Below, in pieces: positions 48,298-60,297 of a DNA stretch of 64,000 bases. This DNA comes from Hydractinia symbiolongicarpus. Lineage: Eukaryota; Cnidaria; Hydrozoa; Anthoathecata; Hydractiniidae. A program made the position numbers and the translations under genes. Numbering within the stretch: the stretch's first letter is position 1; every line of letters begins with the position of its first letter. The stretch is from NCBI RefSeq assembly GCF_029227915.1, contig NC_079878.1:4650001-4714000 (forward strand). Reading direction: 5' to 3'. Under the pieces are notes generated by a model. That model had not been told where the DNA came from. It did no database searches and saw only the letters and a list, made by a program, of their open reading frames with translations.

Positions 48298-48848
48298 TCC
48301 CTAGGACGTCCTAGCGATCTCTAGGACGTCCTAGAGCCCCGTAGGACGTCCTAGATATACTTAGGACGTCTTGAGACCCTTAGGACGTCCTAGAGCCCCG
48401 TAGGACGTCCTAGATATTCCTAGGACGTCCTAGAGAACCTGTAGGACGTCCTAGAGAACCTGTAGGACGTCCTAGAGCCCCGTAGGACGTTCTAAATATT
48501 CCTAGGACGTCCTAGAGAATCTGTAGGACGTCCTAGATATTCTTAGGACGTCTTAGATTCACTTAGGACGTCCTAGAGCCCCATAGGACGTCCTAGAGTC
48601 CCGTAGGTCATCCTAGACACCTTTTAGGACGTCCTAGAGCCCCGTAGGACGTCCTAGAGTCCCGTAGGTCATCCTAGACACCCTGCAGGACGTCCTAGAG
48701 GACTGCAGGACGTCCTAGAGATTTTTAGAACGTGCTAGAAGTTTGCAGGACGTCCTAGACACCCGTAGGACGTCCTACAGATCCGCAGGACGTCATAAAG
48801 AAACTGTGAAAGTAGTGGTGCGATTTTTGGCAGATATGACGCTCCGTA
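48298..48848 (-). repeat. right inverted end with 25-site AGGACGTCCT array
   Basis: Twenty-five sites with centres from 48307 to 48791, spaced 19-21 bases and mostly exactly 20. Variant sites include GGTCATCC (twice) and AACGTGCT. Sub-blocks with CTAGAGCCCCGT or CTAGATATTCCT spacers recur, showing expansion by local duplication. The outer end is the inverted copy of the left end. Confidence 0.92.
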
Positions 48849-48854
48849 GCTGAG

Positions 48855-49945
48855 CGCTATTAGGAGAAGACAATTGGTAAAATAATTAGAAAAATTGGTG
48901 AATAAATGCGCTGGTAAAATATAAACTAAACTGGATTTCATTATTGCATTTGTAAAAACTGCGATATATTACTAATTTACTTATGGCACTGAGGGGAAAT
49001 AACTGTACTAAGCTGTGTAACAATTGATCAAATCTCGTTTAACTATAAATCTAAGTGCTGACATAACGGTATGTAAGTACTATGAGTACTTTGTGTATGC
49101 AACGGAAAAAAGAACAGTTGTGCAAAACTACTGATTTACTTTTTATAGAAAGAATCCAAACTTGTGTGAAAATAGGAATAGCCAAACTGAAGTATGCAAA
49201 TAGATAGAGACAGTGCAAAACGAAAAGAAGAAAGATTATCTAAAAGTTTTAGTAGTGAAAACAGAAATTTGTGCTTCAGAATGATAGCGGTTAGTTTCGG
49301 TAAGAAGTTTTATTCTCCACTTCTGTTAATTATATTCAATGAGTCAAGACAATAAGTTAAGTTGTTATTTATTTATTTTTTAAACTTACTTCAGAACCTG
49401 ATATATCAGTATTTATTTCCTTGATCTCAAATACCTTCCTCAAAATAAAATCGTTGACATACAACTTTTTTCCCAGTTGTTTTTTGTTTGTTAGTGATAT
49501 TTACCTTTTAAGCTACTCAGTACGGTCAAAACCAAGCTGTAAAAAAAATCTAATCGCAGTTGCTTAGTGTAGAATTGCACAAAAATGTTATAAGCCAACA
49601 AAAGGAAAATGGTTTGCGGATTGGTTTGTTGTTGGATGAAGGAAACGTTGCAATTTAAAAAATATTAATTCATTATCTAACTCAGCTTGCTGGTAAAAAA
49701 GGTCTCTATCAATTTTTCAACAAACCAGACGTTAAAAGCAAAATTTTAACATTAAAACGTAAGAATGTGTTAAAAGCAAATCAGGTGGACTTGCTTTTAC
49801 CAAAGTCAAAAATAGTTGAACTTACAAAAGTTGACATAAGCTTTGCTTTTACATTACTTCGACACATATGCAATATTCCAACACCTTTTAATGGCTGGAA
49901 TAAAGGCTCCTGATTTACAAGATGTCTTAGAATCAGCAAATATTC
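48855..49945. other. non-coding DNA
   Basis: AT-rich; no recognisable coding sequence or repeat. Confidence 0.5.
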
Positions 49946-50091
<146 letters not shown>

Positions 50092-53000
50092 GCAGATTCA
50101 TGAATTGGACACTACGTTCCCGAAATTAAAATCAAGGGAACAACTATTTTCATCTCTAAATACAGCTTGGGCAATGAAAACTCGGGTTGGTTGGGTTATT
50201 TTCAATTAGAACGTAATTGTTGTTCTGAGTGAATTAATATTTAAAATAATTTTATGTCTTTGTGGCATCCGTGAACTATTTTCAATTTCGGGAACATCAA
50301 TATTTATTTCGCCTACCAAACCCCCGTCAAACGTTGGTATAGACCCTGAGAGCAAGCCCTTGATATGTTAACTAAAACGCATTTAATTCACCTAATTTCA
50401 CCAACAACATCACTTATCTATCTACAAAATACAGTTTTTTTGGAGAGCAGAATGTCCTCTGCAAGTATAACAAGGCAAGTCTTAGTTGCTCTTTTAAACC
50501 GCACCGAAAACCGTTTTCGTGACAGCACGATCTATAGCTTTATCTTCCTTTGCAACACTATGTTGAGACATCAATGGGCAAAAATGGTTACCTGGACATC
50601 CTCGCTAGTGTTATATATCTAATACATATTAAGGGTGTCTCGTTTACCTCTAAAACGAGACAAAATCCGTATTTTCAATTTCGGGAACATGATGTTTTTG
50701 GAATGCGCGTTCCCATAACACTGTCAAAGAAATTGTTTCAGCTTAAGATGATGTGATAAGTATTGCACGCCCGGGTTCTCAACTGTTGATATGCAGCAAA
50801 ATTAAACTATGTATTTTTAAGTCCAAAATCGCGATAATCAAACTTTTCAATTTTCAATTTCGGGAACTATTTATTACTCATTTTAAGACGCGGCGCGGAA
50901 CATAGTTTTCTTGTTATTTCGTTTTATAGCTAAGTGTTTTTAGGATTTTTTAAATAAAACGCTACATTTCCTCTTGACACATCCTACGGAAAAAGATACC
51001 ACTGAAAAACAACAAGAAAACTATCTAGAATGACTTCATTATTGCAAAAATGTATCTGCATCAGCGTACATATTGGCAGAAAGATGGGGTGTCGTAACTG
51101 TCAGCGGAATGTTGAGAATAAAAACATAAAATTCTTGGTTGCCCTGCTGCTGCCCAAGTCTTAAGAGATTATTAACAACATTCCAAAATTAGACCCAGAG
51201 TTCCACTACTGCCTGAAGAAAAATGATCGATAGTCAAGAACCGTACACGGAATCGGCACTAGATTTACTTTACTGTATGTGGTATATAAAATTAAAAGAT
51301 TGCATGTTAGCGACTACCTCTTCTTTGAGTAAAAACCGTGTATGTCTATAGAATGAATCCTGCACTATCGTGGTGATTAGTAAACCGTTAAACAGCCTGT
51401 GTCGCATTCGCTAATACGCAATCTAAATTCCCCGATAATAAAAGATCATTTTTAACGGCTGTTGTAACTAATGGAGGTGGAGACGTGACAAAAGCCGTGA
51501 GAAATAAGACATTGTTCTTTGCGAAGCGGATGCTGTTATATTTTCGATTAAAAATTGTTCATCATTGGTATAACATGGTTGTTACAATACATGTCTGCTC
51601 GAAACGCACCGGTAAAAGCGTTTGATATTGCAAAATATTTTGATGACCTGTCACCTAAACTTACGCTGATATGTTTAATGGCCGACGGAGGTATTCAAAT
51701 TGCTTGTTTTTGTGGTTTGTGCCCTGAAGCACAGAAAATTAACGCGAAGAAAGTCTACTTCGCTAGCGTAGCTCACGATGCGCGTGTGCGTATATGCCGA
51801 GAATGCAGAAAGAAAAAGGTTTTGAACTTTTCGTAATAACAAGCTTGGGTTTTGTATTTCCTTTGTTAAACCCTAAGTGTGTGAAGTATTGTTCACGGTA
51901 ATTGAACAATTTTCCGATAAAAGAAAACGAAGATGATCAAAATTTATTACAAAGTAAACCCCGTCGGAAAATTTTAGATTTTGAAAATATTTTTCTATTC
52001 TTTTCAGGATACAAAATTTAATTGAGAATTCAATGAAAAGTAGTATTCTCCTCAATATGAATTGAATCCCTGCATTTTAGTCCTTTCCGCGACTAACGCA
52101 AGATTTTGTGACAGACAAGGACACTTTAAAAAAAATAATATTTTATTATTTTGTGCACAGGTCTAAAAAAATACAAAAACGCACATCAAAACTGTAGAAA
52201 CAGCACTCTTTCTTCTCCTTTTTGGCCAGAGCAAACATTGAATGTTGTCCAAAAGGCCCAATTTTCGAAGAAACGGGTTACCATGGCAACTAGCCAAAAA
52301 TTGTTAGTAAAAAACCGTTGTCATTGCTTTCACGCTTCATAGCTAGATTGAGTAAATATGCAGAGCTCTTCTAGAAAAAATCTCGTGCATTTCTATATGT
52401 AGACTTTAACACACAAAAAAACCCTACATTTTCCAGACTTTTATTAAATAAATTTGTTTTCGCTCAAAATTGGTGTGGCATATTATATTTCGTCGAATAC
52501 AGGGCTAGTTCAGGTCGGAATCGAGGTCTCTAGGAATGGGGGGGAGTACAGGGGTTACTTAGTGAGAGAATCTTCTCAGGGACACGAGACTTGAACTTTA
52601 TGCCTGGATAAAAAAGAATGAATACTGCGTACGTGTGAATTAATTGTGACATGATACTGTAAAGGCAAATGTGCACACACGGAAAACATGTTCTGTCCTA
52701 CCACATATTTCAAAAAACGTTCACAACACAACAACCTTTTTTCCTACAAAGATCGGTAAATTTTCAGTTTAGATTATCACACAACAACTTAAAATTGCAT
52801 ATTTGCGACGCTTTGTTAGTTTATCCGTTCTGGTCTACAAAATGTTTTTCGTGCGTGAACATCGACCTCAGAAAGTTATCACAAATAATTTTCACTCGTG
52901 ACCAGGCTTCAAAAAATTGTGCCTAAAAATCAAAATTAAATTCATTTTATCGAATTACCAAAGTTCAATGATCTTCTCATGATCTTTTCGAGCAGACTAA

Positions 53001-55123
53001 TAACAACTGGTGTCACAAAAATATTTTGTAAGAAATTTTCGACTTGAGCGCTTGTTGTAAATTTATTGTCCTAACCAGGGCTCTTATTCCGAAGTGGACC
53101 AGTCATTATCGATCTTACGTAAAAAAGACGGAAATTTAGACGACGGCAACTAGGGAAATGAAACCTCCTATAGTACGCATAAAGAAAGTAAAGAAGCGCG
53201 TAAAGTAATGTAATGCAATTTATGTTTATTACTAGAATGAAGTGATATAAGCCTTCTGTAAGACAAAAGATGCTCTTTTTCTTGTTTATACTATTAAGAT
53301 GATTAACGATATTGAATTTATTTGCTTTTACGACCTAACCTGATAAAAAAAAATCATGCTTAATAGTAAATTTCGAAAAATATACGTACAGTACAAAGAA
53401 GAACTGAAGCAAATAAAATATTTATTTCTTTAAAATAAACACATTTTGTTTAAGAAATTGGAAAGAATGCATATTTAAACACAAACTAAAATTCGCAAAA
53501 AATAAAAAAACCTTGGGAAACGACTCAACTTGCGTTTTCTTCATAACGTGAAAACATCTTAGTTTTACGTCCAATTAATAACGAAATAGCGTTCAAAATG
53601 TAATACACAAGCACAGTTAGTAAAAACGTCCGTATCCTATCCTCGACAATAGAACTACAATGGTTCGAACAAGGGAAGTTTTCTCTACAGCTTTTTAAAA
53701 AAATAATAAATGAAAACTTGGGGGAAAAAGATTACATAAACAAAAAGTAGCGTCAATAATTCTTACATTAACGCTGATCCTAAAATAAACAGATGCGTGT
53801 GAAAACAAAAAATATATTACAAAAAAGTCAAGCATTAACGTATTAATCTTTTAAAGTGCCGGTTTTTCTCTTTTTGCTTTGCAGGAAATTTTTTCTTTCC
53901 GTTCTAACTTTTGATAAAAGTGTCTCTTCACCGTACTTAATGAGAATATCTTCGATTTCGTGTTTTTCAACAAGTGATTTGAATTCTTTCATTCGAATTT
54001 TTAGCGAATGATCAGCGGTTATTAGAGGCTGGAAATGATCAATCAAATCAAATCAAACAAATATTGCTTCAATTTAAAACTTTTTTGTCACGTGAAGTAA
54101 GCTTTAACGTTAAAAATAAGTTAACCACAAGTTATTAAAAAGAATATACATATAGTATCAAACAATATTCCTTATTTGAATTTTGCATCCAAAATGTGAT
54201 GCCATTTTTAAAAATATAGTTTTTTGGAAACAGTCCGAAATACGCCTGAAAAATATGAAAGCCATTTGTATCTCAATTAAAATGCCATTTTGTGAATCTT
54301 AAAGCAATGGACTTTTTTGATGCTATAGCTAACTACGAAGTTATCAATGTACTGTTTCTTTTACTACCCCTCAATTCATAATGGATTTATCACAACGTTA
54401 TAGATCGAAACCAGCACACAAACAGTCAGGAAGAACTGATGATTAGCCTTAAGCTGATAGTTACCAAATACAGTATAATTATATCCTGTATATAAGCTAA
54501 CTATATACTTCTGTGTTACAGGCTAATTGTTAGTTCTTCCTGATTGGCAAACCACAACACTCGTTTTAATTTTTTATATATATAGCTAGCTATATCCATC
54601 TGAAATCTGAACAAGCCCAGTATGTTCTTGACTAAGCTACCGCCAACCGCTGCTTTCAAAAAGGATCAGTTACATCAGCTGCAAAATTATTTAGCTTTGC
54701 CAGCTATAGCCAGCCATGTAATATAAGTACATCTATCTTAAAAAAAAAGCTTCCCTGCACTCTAGAACAAAAGTAAACAAACAGGGAAGTAGAAACTTTC
54801 CCGCACTCAAGAACAACAGTGCTCTCCTTCTTTGCATATACAGTACATGCTTGGACGCGTTTCTGAATTTATGTAGCCGATGAACAAAACAAAGGAACCT
54901 GTTTTTTTAAAAAATCAATTTCGGGAACAAAAAGGAACATCAATTTCAGAATCGGGAACATGTTCCCGAAATTGAAATGCTATTATTTCATTTTAGGGAA
55001 CAACGGGAACAAAAATTTTAATTTCGGGAACATGTTCCCGAAATTGAAATAATATATTTCAATTTAGGGAACAATTTAGAAAAACGGGAACGTTAGAATT
55101 CAATTTCGGGAACATGAATATTG
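50092..55123. repeat. first copy of a 5.03-kb tandem duplication
   Basis: From GCAGATTCATGAATTGGACA to GGGAACATGAATATTG; matched by 55186-60225. The unit carries many copies of TTTCAATTTCGGGAACAT, in both halves and both orientations (for example near 50114, 50280, 50670, 50857, 54920, 55020 and 55100). This resembles the subterminal repeats of a non-autonomous transposon. Short open frames at 50365-50622, 51555-51836 and 53843-54046 (- strand) have no recognisable domain. Compared with copy 2 it lacks 8 bases near 51715. Confidence 0.95.
54954..55039. repeat. palindromes GGGAACATGTTCCC in the 5-kb unit
   Basis: Perfect 14-bp palindromes at 54954-54967 and 55026-55039, the second within the longer dyad ATTTCGGGAACATGTTCCCG. 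Copies lie at 60056-60069 and 60128-60141 in the second unit. Confidence 0.85.
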
Positions 55124-55182
<59 letters not shown>

Positions 55183-55185
55183 TTT
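55124..55185. repeat. (TTTA)n microsatellite between the two units
   Basis: About 62 bases of TTTA separating the end of unit 1 from the start of unit 2. Confidence 0.97.
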
Positions 55186-58100
55186 GCAGATTCATGAATT
55201 GGACACTACGTTCCCGAAATTAAAATCAAGGGAACAACTATTTTCATCTCTAAATACAGCTTGGGCAATGAAAACTCGGGTTGGTTGGGTTATTTTCAAT
55301 TAGAACGTAATTGTTGTTCTGAGTGAATTAATATTTAAAATAATTTTATGTCTTTGTGGCATCCGTGAACTATTTTCAATTTCGGGAACATCAATATTTA
55401 TTTCGCCTACCAAACCCCCGTCAAACGTTGGTATAGACCCTGAGAGCAAGCCCTTGATATGTTAACTAAAACGCATTTAATTCACCTAATTTCACCAACA
55501 ACATCACTTATCTATCTACAAAATACAGTTTTTTTGGAGAGCAGAATGTCCTCTGCAAGTATAACAAGGCAAGTCTTAGTTGCTCTTTTAAACCGCACCG
55601 AAAACCGTTTTCGTGACAGCACGATCTATAGCTTTATCTTCCTTTGCAACACTATGTTGAGACATCAATGGGCAAAAATGGTTACCTGGACATCCTCGCT
55701 AGTGTTATATATCTAATACATATTAAGGGTGTCTCGTTTACCTCTAAAACGAGACAAAATCCGTATTTTCAATTTCGGGAACATGATGTTTTTGGAATGC
55801 GCGTTCCCATAACACTGTCAAAGAAATTGTTTCAGCTTAAGATGATGTGATAAGTATTGCACGCCCGGGTTCTCAACTGTTGATATGCAGCAAAATTAAA
55901 CTATGTATTTTTAAGTCCAAAATCGCGATAATCAAACTTTTCAATTTTCAATTTCGGGAACTATTTATTACTCATTTTAAGACGCGGCGCGGAACATAGT
56001 TTTCTTGTTATTTCGTTTTATAGCTAAGTGTTTTTAGGATTTTTTAAATAAAACGCTACATTTCCTCTTGACACATCCTACGGAAAAAGATACCACTGAA
56101 AAACAACAAGAAAACTATCTAGAATGACTTCATTATTGCAAAAATGTATCTGCATCAGCGTACATATTGGCAGAAAGATGGGGTGTCGTAACTGTCAGCG
56201 GAATGTTGAGAATAAAAACATAAAATTCTTGGTTGCCCTGCTGCTGCCCAAGTCTTAAGAGATTATTAACAACATTCCAAAATTAGACCCAGAGTTCCAC
56301 TACTGCCTGAAGAAAAATGATCGATAGTCAAGAACCGTACACGGAATCGGCACTAGATTTACTTTACTGTATGTGGTATATAAAATTAAAAGATTGCATG
56401 TTAGCGACTACCTCTTCTTTGAGTAAAAACCGTGTATGTCTATAGAATGAATCCTGCACTATCGTGGTGATTAGTAAACCGTTAAACAGCCTGTGTCGCA
56501 TTCGCTAATACGCAATCTAAATTCCCCGATAATAAAAGATCATTTTTAACGGCTGTTGTAACTAATGGAGGTGGAGACGTGACAAAAGCCGTGAGAAATA
56601 AGACATTGTTCTTTGCGAAGCGGATGCTGTTATATTTTCGATTAAAAATTGTTCATCATTGGTATAACATGGTTGTTACAATACATGTCTGCTCGAAACG
56701 CACCGGTAAAAGCGTTTGATATTGCAAAATATTTTGATGACCTGTCACCTAAACTTACGCTGATATGTTTAATGGCCGACGGAGGTATTCAAATTGCTTG
56801 TTTTTGTTTAAGTGTGGTTTGTGCCCTGAAGCACAGAAAATTAACGCGAAGAAAGTCTACTTCGCTAGCGTAGCTCACGATGCGCGTGTGCGTATATGCC
56901 GAGAATGCAGAAAGAAAAAGGTTTTGAACTTTTCGTAATAACAAGCTTGGGTTTTGTATTTCCTTTGTTAAACCCTAAGTGTGTGAAGTATTGTTCACGG
57001 TAATTGAACAATTTTCCGATAAAAGAAAACGAAGATGATCAAAATTTATTACAAAGTAAACCCCGTCGGAAAATTTTAGATTTTGAAAATATTTTTCTAT
57101 TCTTTTCAGGATACAAAATTTAATTGAGAATTCAATGAAAAGTAGTATTCTCCTCAATATGAATTGAATCCCTGCATTTTAGTCCTTTCCGCGACTAACG
57201 CAAGATTTTGTGACAGACAAGGACACTTTAAAAAAAATAATATTTTATTATTTTGTGCACAGGTCTAAAAAAATACAAAAACGCACATCAAAACTGTAGA
57301 AACAGCACTCTTTCTTCTCCTTTTTGGCCAGAGCAAACATTGAATGTTGTCCAAAAGGCCCAATTTTCGAAGAAACGGGTTACCATGGCAACTAGCCAAA
57401 AATTGTTAGTAAAAAACCGTTGTCATTGCTTTCACGCTTCATAGCTAGATTGAGTAAATATGCAGAGCTCTTCTAGAAAAAATCTCGTGCATTTCTATAT
57501 GTAGACTTTAACACACAAAAAAACCCTACATTTTCCAGACTTTTATTAAATAAATTTGTTTTCGCTCAAAATTGGTGTGGCATATTATATTTCGTCGAAT
57601 ACAGGGCTAGTTCAGGTCGGAATCGAGGTCTCTAGGAATGGGGGGGAGTACCGGGGTTACTTAGTGAGAGAATCTTCTCAGGGACACGAGACTTGAACTT
57701 TATGCCTGGATAAAAAAGAATGAATACTGCGTACGTGTGAATTAATTGTGACATGATACTGTAAAGGCAAATGTGCACACACGGAAAACATGTTCTGTCC
57801 TACCACATATTTCAAAAAACGTTCACAACACAACAACCTTTTTTCCTACAAAGATCGGTAAATTTTCAGTTTAGATTATCACACAACAACTTAAAATTGC
57901 ATATTTGCGACGCTTTGTTAGTTTATCCGTTCTGGTCTACAAAATGTTTTTCGTGCGTGAACATCGACCTCAGAAAGTTATCACAAATAATTTTCACTCG
58001 TGACCAGGCTTCAAAAAATTGTGCCTAAAAATCAAAATCAAATTCATTTTATCGAATTACCAAAGTTCAATGATCTTCTCATGATCTTTTCGAGCAGACT

Positions 58101-60225
58101 AATAACAACTGGTGTCACAAAAATATTTTGTAAGAAATTTTCGACTTGAGCGCTTGTTGTAAATTTATTGTCCTAACCAGGGCTCTTATTCCGAAGTGGA
58201 CCAGTCATTATCGATCTTACGTAAAAAGGACGGAAATTTAGACGACGGCAACTAGGGAAATGAAACCTCCTATAGTACGCATAAAGAAAGTAAAGAAGCG
58301 CGTAAAGTAATGTAATGCAATTTATGTTTATTACTAGAATGAAGTGATATAAGCCTTCTGTAAGACAAAAGATGCTCTTTTTCTTGTTTATACTATTAAG
58401 ATGATTAACGATATTGAATTTATTTGCTTTTACGACCTAACCTGATAAAAAAAAATCATGCTTAATAGTAAATTTCGAAAAATATACGTACAGTACAAAG
58501 AAGAACTGAAGCAAATAAAATATTTATTTCTTTAAAATAAACACATTTTGTTTAAGAAATTGGAAAGAATGCATATTTAAACACAAACTAAAATTCGCAA
58601 AAAATAAAAAAACCTTGGGAAACGACTCAACTTGCGTTTTCTTCATAACGTGAAAACATCTTAGTTTTACGTCCAATTAATAACGAAATAGCGTTCAAAA
58701 TGTAATACACAAGCACAGTTAGTAAAAACGTCCGTATCCTATCCTCGACAATAGAACTACAATGGTTCGAACAAGGGAAGTTTTCTCTACAGCTTTTTAA
58801 AAAAATAATAAATGAAAACTTGGGGGAAAAAGATTACATAAACAAAAAGTAGCGTCAATAATTCTTACATTAACGCTGATCCTAAAATAAACAGATGCGT
58901 GTGAAAACAAAAAATATATTACAAAAAAGTCAAGCATTAACGTATTAATCTTTTAAAGTGCCGGTTTTTCTCTTTTTGCTTTGCAGGAAATTTTTTCTTT
59001 CCGTTCTAACTTTTGATAAAAGTGTCTCTTCACCGTACTTAATGAGAATATCTTCGATTTCGTGTTTTTCAACAAGTGATTTGAATTCTTTCATTCGAAT
59101 TTTTAGCGAATGATCAGCGGTTATTAGAGGCTGGAAATGATCAATCAAATCAAATCAAACAAATATTGCTTCAATTTAAAACTTTTTTGTCACGTGAAGT
59201 AAGCTTTAACGTTAAAAATAAGTTAACCACAAGTTATTAAAAAGAATATACATATAGTATCAAACAATATTCGTTATTTGAATTTTGCATCCAAAATGTG
59301 ATGCCATTTTTAAAAATATAGTTTTTTGGAAACAGTCCGAAATACGCCTGAAAAATATGAAAGCCATTTGTATCTCAATTAAAATGCCATTTTGTGAATC
59401 TTAAAGCAATGGACTTTTTTGATGCTATAGCTAACTACGAAGTTATCAATGTACTGTTTCTTTTACTACCCCTCAATTCATAATGGATTTATCACAACGT
59501 TATAGATCGAAACCAGCACACAAACAGTCAGGAAGAACTGATGATTAGCCTTAAGCTGATAGTTACCAAATACAGTATAATTATATCCTGTATATAAGCT
59601 AACTATATACTTCTGTGTTACAGGCTAATTGTTAGTTCTTCCTGATTGGCAAACCACAACACTCGTTTTAATTTTTTATATATATAGCTAGCTATATCCA
59701 TCTGAAATCTGAACAAGCCCAGTATGTTCTTGACTAAGCTACCGCCAACCGCTGCTTTCAAAAAGGATCAGTTACATCAGCTGCAAAATTATTTAGCTTT
59801 GCCAGCTATAGCCAGCCATGTAATATAAGTACATCTATCTTAAAAAAAAAGCTTCCCTGCACTCTAGAACAAAAGTAAACAAACAGGGAAGTAGAAACTT
59901 TCCCGCACTCAAGAACAACAGTGCTCTCCTTCTTTGCATATACAGTACATGCTTGGACGCGTTTCTGAATTTATGTAGCCGATGAACAAAACAAAGGAAC
60001 CTGTTTTTTTAAAAAATCAATTTCGGGAACAAAAAGGAACATCAATTTCAGAATCGGGAACATGTTCCCGAAATTGAAATGCTATTATTTCATTTTAGGG
60101 AACAACGGGAACAAAAATTTTAATTTCGGGAACATGTTCCCGAAATTGAAATAATATATTTCAATTTAGGGAACAATTTAGAAAAACGGGAACGTTAGAA
60201 TTCAATTTCGGGAACATGAATATTG
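55186..60225. repeat. second copy of the 5.03-kb tandem duplication
   Basis: It repeats 50092-55123 with offset 5094, changing to 5102 after an 8-base difference (TTTAAGTG near 56809, absent from copy 1). By eye I see only four substitutions: 52550/57652, 52937/58039, about 53126/58228, and 54171/59273. Confidence 0.95.
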
Positions 60226-60296
<71 letters not shown>

Positions 60297-60297
60297 T
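60226..60297. repeat. (TTTA)n microsatellite, right of duplication and possible LINE tail
   Basis: About 72 bases of TTTA. Read on the minus strand it is a (TAAA)n tract directly following the 3' UTR of the LINE to its right, so it may have begun as that element's 3' tail. Confidence 0.95.

Larger units (their letters stand above)
44288..48854. mobile_element. complete IS3EU-like DNA transposon with 6-bp TSD
   Basis: The element spans 44294-48848 between identical GCTGAG target duplications (44288-44293 and 48849-48854). Its ends are long inverted repeats beginning TACGGAGCGTCATATCTGCC, with only a few mismatches over about 145 bases. It encodes an open DDE transposase on the + strand and a decayed second gene on the - strand. 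It also carries a nested retroelement remnant and arrays of a GACGTC dyad at both ends. The IS3EU assignment rests on the IS3/retroviral-integrase-like transposase and the 6-bp duplication, as I recall the superfamily. Confidence 0.88.

Noticed and set aside
48735-48941. Minus-strand open frame at the right end of the transposon
   Set aside because: It reads through the palindromic array and inverted end; not a gene.
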